NCBI RefSeq assembly: GCF_001735805.1 | Contig: NZ_CP017248.1 | Location: forward strand, 5,084,001 to 5,148,000 | DNA from: Streptomyces fodineus | GTDB lineage: Bacteria; Actinomycetota; Actinomycetes; Streptomycetales; Streptomycetaceae | Length of the DNA: 64,000 bases | Direction: 5' to 3' | Shown here: positions 60,847 through 64,000 of the stretch, piece by piece | How positions within the stretch are numbered: position 1 is the stretch's first letter | How the letters are laid out: every line of letters begins with the position of its first letter | Program-made: the position numbers and the translations under genes | The notes under the pieces: generated by a model | What the model saw: only the letters and a program-made list of their open reading frames with translations | What the model was told of the DNA's origin: nothing | Database searches by the model: none

Positions 60847-61683
60847 TCAGCTCAGGGCTTTGCCGACCTCATAGATCGTGGGCCTGTCTTCGGGGGCATG
60901 GCTGAGCATGGCCTCGATCACCTCGCCCAGTTCGCCGGGCGCCTTCACAGGCCGACGTTTGCCATCTGCCACGGCTTTCCGCTGCACGGGGCGCGGTGCG
61001 TCGTCCGGGTACTCGACCGCCCGCCAGCCTGTGGCTGAGATGAGCAGTGACGCGCCGAGCGCGTAGATGTCGGCTTCCTGCGTGGGCTCTGCTTCTCCGG
61101 TCGCGAGCACACTGCGCGCGATCTCCGGCGCCTCGTAGTGGACGAGGCAGCCGCGGAACGGGAAGTCGTACCCCTCGGGGATGCGTCCACCGTGTGCAAG
61201 GGCCAGGTCGATGAGGTGCGTCCGTTCCGGGCCGATGATGAAGTGCGCGGGCTGGACGTCACCGTGAGCCCAGCCCTTGGCGTGCAGTTCGGCCAGCGCT
61301 TCTACGCAGCCCAGGGCCACGCTGGTGTGCGGTTCGATGTGCGAGTCCGGCGTACGGCAGGGCTCCCACAGCTGGTAGAGGTCCGGCCCCTCGCGCCACG
61401 GCTGGAAGTTCCAGGTGCCGCCCTCCCACTCGCCGTACGCGAAGTCATGGACCCCAAGGCGGTACAGCACGGCGCCTTCACGTGCGGGTGCGAGCGCCGT
61501 CCACGGCTGGGCAGGCCAGTCAGCCGTTGCCTCGATGGGATAGCCGACCTTCACGGCGTAGTGGCCCCGATGGCTCTCGACCTCCCAGACCATGGAGCCT
61601 CGGCGATTGAGGACCAGGCGCTGAGTGGTGGGCGTGAGCGCACCGAGCACGACGATCGGCAGTTCAGGGGGTGTCCCGGACAA
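60847..61683 (-). CDS. Protein kinase-like protein with degenerate motifs
   Basis: This 278-aa protein has the protein kinase fold: a Lys in HYAVKVG (45), a candidate alpha-C Glu (69), the catalytic loop HGDVQPAHF (140-148) with Asp142 but His in place of the usual Asn, and IDLALAHG in place of DFG (Asp159). YEAPE is the APE motif, and IYALGASLL follows. It may phosphorylate a partner or bind nucleotide only. The TTG at 61683 is supported by GGAAGGAG 8 nt upstream. It belongs to the right-end module. Confidence 0.8.
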   Translation of the reverse strand: MSGTPPELPIVVLGALTPTTQRLVLNRRGSMVWEVESHRGHYAVKVGYPIEATADWPAQPWTALAPAREGAVLYRLGVHDFAYGEWEGGTWNFQPWREGPDLYQLWEPCRTPDSHIEPHTSVALGCVEALAELHAKGWAHGDVQPAHFIIGPERTHLIDLALAHGGRIPEGYDFPFRGCLVHYEAPEIARSVLATGEAEPTQEADIYALGASLLISATGWRAVEYPDDAPRPVQRKAVADGKRRPVKAPGELGEVIEAMLSHAPEDRPTIYEVGKALS

Positions 61684-61753
61684 CGTCTGTTCTCCTTCCG
61701 GACAGCGCGGCCGACCCCGCATCGAAGCCGGCCGCGCCGCTGGGTTCGTGTCG

Positions 61754-62197
61754 CTACGCCTGACCGTACGGACGGCCACAGTCCGAGTCGCACTGCGCGA
61801 GGTTCGTGCCGTCCACGGTCCACAGGTCGTCGAAGACCATGAACCCGGCCGCCTTCATCGCGTGTGCGGAGGCGGCGACCTTCTCCGGGTCACGCGCCCC
61901 TCCGCCCGGCTTGGGGTTGTGGTGGAGGAAGCGGCCGGCGAACCGCTCGCACAGGTCGGCGTACTCCTTCGTGTGCAGGATGAGCGCGTGCAGGCCGAGG
62001 TCCACGTCGTCCGACGGGACCATGGGGACGGTGGCGGTCGCGGCGGTGACCACGAAGGCCACCGCCTGGTCCGCGATACTCTCGGCGCGCTCGCGGGGCT
62101 GTCCGTTGTGGGTGACCACGAAGTGGGTGAGGCTGTCGAACAGCTCCTCACCAGCCACCACGCGACCGGTCCTCTGGTCGTTGGCCGTTGCTGTCAT
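61754..62197 (-). CDS. Conserved hypothetical protein (HTKEY...HHNP family)
   Basis: This 147-aa soluble protein starts at ATG 62197 after AAGGAG. The core motif is HALILHTKEYADLCERFAGRFLHHNPKP, with a conserved Cys and paired His, and the C terminus has two Cys (QCDSDCGRPYGQA). I recall similar unnamed proteins in Streptomyces clusters with XRE-TPR regulators but know no activity. Cys/His arrangement could bind a metal. It precedes the kinase-like gene on the same strand by 70 bp. Confidence 0.72.
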   Translation of the reverse strand: MTATANDQRTGRVVAGEELFDSLTHFVVTHNGQPRERAESIADQAVAFVVTAATATVPMVPSDDVDLGLHALILHTKEYADLCERFAGRFLHHNPKPGGGARDPEKVAASAHAMKAAGFMVFDDLWTVDGTNLAQCDSDCGRPYGQA

Positions 62198-62349
62198 GCG
62201 AAGACTCCTTGAGTGTCGCTGTGCTCTGGCACTTGCGCCCGCATCGGTCGCCGCGGCGTGGACCACGGACCACCGGAGGGCTTGGAAGGCCGCCCCGAAC
62301 GGGGAAAGGGGGGAGCCGGGGAACTGGCATCCCGTTCGGGGCGGCCGGT

Positions 62350-62448
62350 CTACTGGTTGATACCGAGGGCCATGCCGATCACCAGGCCACAGGACCCACT
62401 GATCATGATGATGAAGAGAACCCCCGCGAACCGGCCGATGGCGCGCAT
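62350..62448 (-). CDS. 32-aa single-span membrane peptide
   Basis: The frame starts at ATG 62448, which overlaps the 76-aa gene stop (TGATG), so translation is coupled. The peptide is a short basic start (MRAIGR), one hydrophobic helix (FAGVLFIIMISGSCGLVIGM) and ALGINQ at the end. It has one Cys within the helix. It could be a membrane regulator, a toxin-like peptide or a signal peptide precursor. Confidence 0.6.
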   Translation of the reverse strand: MRAIGRFAGVLFIIMISGSCGLVIGMALGINQ

Positions 62449-62678
62449 CACAGGCCGTCCCGGCTGTTGCCGTTCTTGATGGCCAGGCGGGCGGTCAGTT
62501 CCTCCCGCGCCGTGAGCGCCACCACGTTGTCCGGCAGGGCGTCCCACTCGACGCCGCCGCCCACGGGCCTTATCTGCACCCGAGCGCCGACCTCACCCAT
62601 GACGACGCCGATTCGTCCACTGGCAGTGTCTTTGGCCAGTTCGCCGATGCCTGGTCTGGTCTGCTGGTTGCTCGCCAT
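62448..62678 (-). CDS. Small conserved protein partnered with XRE-TPR regulator
   Basis: This 76-aa protein has the core GIGELAKDTASGRIGVVMGE and then VQIRPVGGGVEWDALPDNV, a beta-rich domain I recall beside XRE-type regulators in Streptomyces. Function is unknown. The start is ATG 62678 without a Shine-Dalgarno sequence. It is divergent from the XRE gene across a 124-bp gap holding a perfect palindrome. Confidence 0.72.
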   Translation of the reverse strand: MASNQQTRPGIGELAKDTASGRIGVVMGEVGARVQIRPVGGGVEWDALPDNVVALTAREELTARLAIKNGNSRDGL

Positions 62679-62725
62679 GGAAGGAGCATCGCGATCCGAG
62701 GGGGGCGCTCATAAGGTCAGGTTGA

Positions 62726-62742
62726 TTACCCAACTTGGGTAA
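62726..62742. promoter_or_regulatory. Perfect 17-bp palindrome, probable operator
   Basis: TTACCCAACTTGGGTAA has two 8-bp arms around one base. It lies between the divergent 76-aa gene and the XRE-TPR gene, 48 bp from one start and 60 bp from the other, so one repressor could control both. Confidence 0.8.
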
Positions 62743-62802
62743 CATCGCTGCAAGTAGAGACCCAGCGACGTTGCGTAGCCCTCGCAGTGGGGAGCTTGCC
62801 CA

Positions 62803-64000
62803 ATGCCCGACGCCGAACGGCCGCAGGAGCTGCCCGCAAGGCTGCTCACCGATCCCGAAATGATCGACGCGTGTCGGGTGCGGGATTTCTCCCGAGTCTT
62901 CCGTCTGGTGAAGACGCGGGCGGGCATCTACCCGTCGATGATCGCCCGGCGATGCGACCTGACCCCCAGCCGGGTGGGCGAAGTGATCGCGGGGCGAAGG
63001 CAGTTGCTGCACATGGACGTGGTGGAGCGCATCTCGGACGGCTTGCGCATCCCAGGGCACATGCTTGGTCTTGCCCGGCGCCCTTGGGAGACTCCCCAAG
63101 CCCTCATCGCCACTGAGCGGGAGGCGCCGCAGTTGCCGGAGCCGGAGCAGCAGACAGCACCTTCTCTGCCGGGGCCCGACGTGGACAGCATCCTCGCGCT
63201 CACATCCCGTACGAGCCTCAACCCGGGAACACTCGAAGCCTTCCGCTCCTCCATCGAGGACTACTGGCGTCGGGACGACCAGCACGGCGGCGAAGCCTTG
63301 CGGCCAGCCATCGTCGGGCAACTCCGCTACGTGGTCGGACTCCTCAACGAGAACCGTCAGCCATCCATCCGGAACCACCTGTACGGAATCGCCGCCGAGC
63401 TGGCGCGCCTGACCGGCTGGACCTATTTCGACGCCCGCCAGTACAACCAGGCCCGTGCGTACTTCACCGAGGCCCTGAAACTGGCGAAGGAGATCGATGA
63501 CCGGCAGTTCATGGCCAACGTGCTTGCCTGCATGAGCTTGCAGGCCACCTACCAGGACAAGCCCGTCGACTCCCTGGCCCTCGTGACCGGTGCCCAGGAC
63601 CAGGCCCGTTCATCCCAGGTGACGACGCCGCGCGTTCTCTCGATGCTGTCCATGCGCGAAGCCTTCGCCCATGCCACTCTCGGAGACCGAGAGGCCACAC
63701 ATCGGGCGATCGGTGAGGCTCACCGGCATTTCGAAGAGATCGATGCGAGCGACCCGGACCCGTCGTGGGTGACTTACTTCGATGAGCCGAAGCTCATCGT
63801 GGACACCGGCATTGCTCACGGCCGACTGGGCGAGGCAGCGACCGCTGAACCACTGATCGCAGACGCGCTGCGGCGAGAAGACCACACCAAGCAGCGCGGC
63901 CGGGCGTTTCATACCTTCTGGCTCGCTCGCACGCAGTTGGACCAGGGGAAGCTCGACCAGGCGTGTCACACGGCCACGCAGGCCCTCGCGCCCGCGTCAG
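62803..64000 (+). CDS. XRE-family regulator with TPR domain, 3' end outside the window
   Basis: The frame is open from ATG 62803 to the window end (399 codons). An N-terminal XRE-type HTH (~25-75, AGIYPSMIARRCDLTPSRVGEVIAGRRQL) is followed by a linker and a TPR superhelix. TPR-like repeats include GWTYFDARQYNQARAYFTEALKLAKEIDD and AAELARLTG. The layout is like RRNPP quorum-sensing regulators, but no peptide is proven. GGGGAG lies 8 nt upstream of the start. It is divergent from the 76-aa gene. Confidence 0.85.
   Translation, partial: MPDAERPQELPARLLTDPEMIDACRVRDFSRVFRLVKTRAGIYPSMIARRCDLTPSRVGEVIAGRRQLLHMDVVERISDGLRIPGHMLGLARRPWETPQALIATEREAPQLPEPEQQTAPSLPGPDVDSILALTSRTSLNPGTLEAFRSSIEDYWRRDDQHGGEALRPAIVGQLRYVVGLLNENRQPSIRNHLYGIAAELARLTGWTYFDARQYNQARAYFTEALKLAKEIDDRQFMANVLACMSLQATYQDKPVDSLALVTGAQDQARSSQVTTPRVLSMLSMREAFAHATLGDREATHRAIGEAHRHFEEIDASDPDPSWVTYFDEPKLIVDTGIAHGRLGEAATAEPLIADALRREDHTKQRGRAFHTFWLARTQLDQGKLDQACHTATQALAPAS

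Overview
The window is high-GC actinobacterial DNA and almost certainly comes from a Streptomyces chromosome close to the replication origin. The reasons are strong GC bias at third codon positions, frequent GTG/TTG starts, GTGA stop-start overlaps, three perfect copies of the Streptomyces ParB site (GTTTCACGTGAAAC) plus one degenerate copy, many DnaA-box-like sequences, and a gene order (hisC, cydA-cydB-cydDC, HAD, kptA, serS, pheA, DyP/copper genes, pepP, PP2C phosphatase, GDPD, HtrA-like protease) that I recall as near-oriC core in S. coelicolor. No search was run, so the species is not named.

Layout. 1-6.1 kb: a truncated hypothetical, a membrane protein, a metallophosphoesterase, a LacI-type regulator, hisC and a cyclophilin-like protein carrying a parS site. 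6.2-12.5 kb: the cytochrome bd oxidase operon cydA-cydB-cydDC under a perfect Rex operator, with two more parS sites at the cydB/cydDC junction. 12.7-19.0 kb: HAD phosphatase, F420-type oxidoreductase, RNA 2'-phosphotransferase, MerR regulator, and a hydrolase-SDR fusion coupled to an M24 peptidase. 19.3-22.8 kb: a two-ATPase, two-permease ABC export operon. 22.9-27.1 kb: a small protein, HAD phosphatase, serS, a DnaA-box cluster and pheA. 27.3-33.5 kb: a minus-strand copper/haem cluster (membrane protein, YcnI, SCO1, PCuAC, CopC-CopD, TAT-exported DyP peroxidase). 34-47.5 kb: signalling and housekeeping genes (two anti-sigma-type ATP-binding proteins, GNAT, MocR regulator, pepP, PP2C phosphatase, Prim-Pol-like protein, SEC-C protein, GDPD, HtrA-like protease) with two repeat-rich intergenic stretches.

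At 47.6 kb a tRNA-Ser(UGA) marks the probable left border of an integrative element of the pSAM2 type (AICE) that runs past the right edge of the window. Just inside are short direct repeats that may be integrase arm sites. Next comes a cargo segment with a lower-GC leader: a secreted DUF3494 (ice-binding-like) protein with a 24-bp minisatellite, and a DUF5819/HTTM pair resembling SdpA/SdpB. The element backbone follows on the minus strand: integrase, excisionase, RepSA-type HUH initiator, DUF2637/SpdB-like protein, FtsK/TraB-like DNA translocase, a small protein and an SCO3933-like regulator. A divergent GntR (KorSA-like) repressor follows, with shared operator repeats between them.

The right end (60.8-64 kb) holds a compact module: a degenerate protein kinase, a conserved 147-aa protein, a 32-aa single-helix membrane peptide, a 76-aa protein, and a divergent XRE-TPR regulator separated from the 76-aa gene by a perfect 17-bp palindrome. 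This module and the DUF3494/DUF5819/HTTM set are the best candidates for undescribed systems here.
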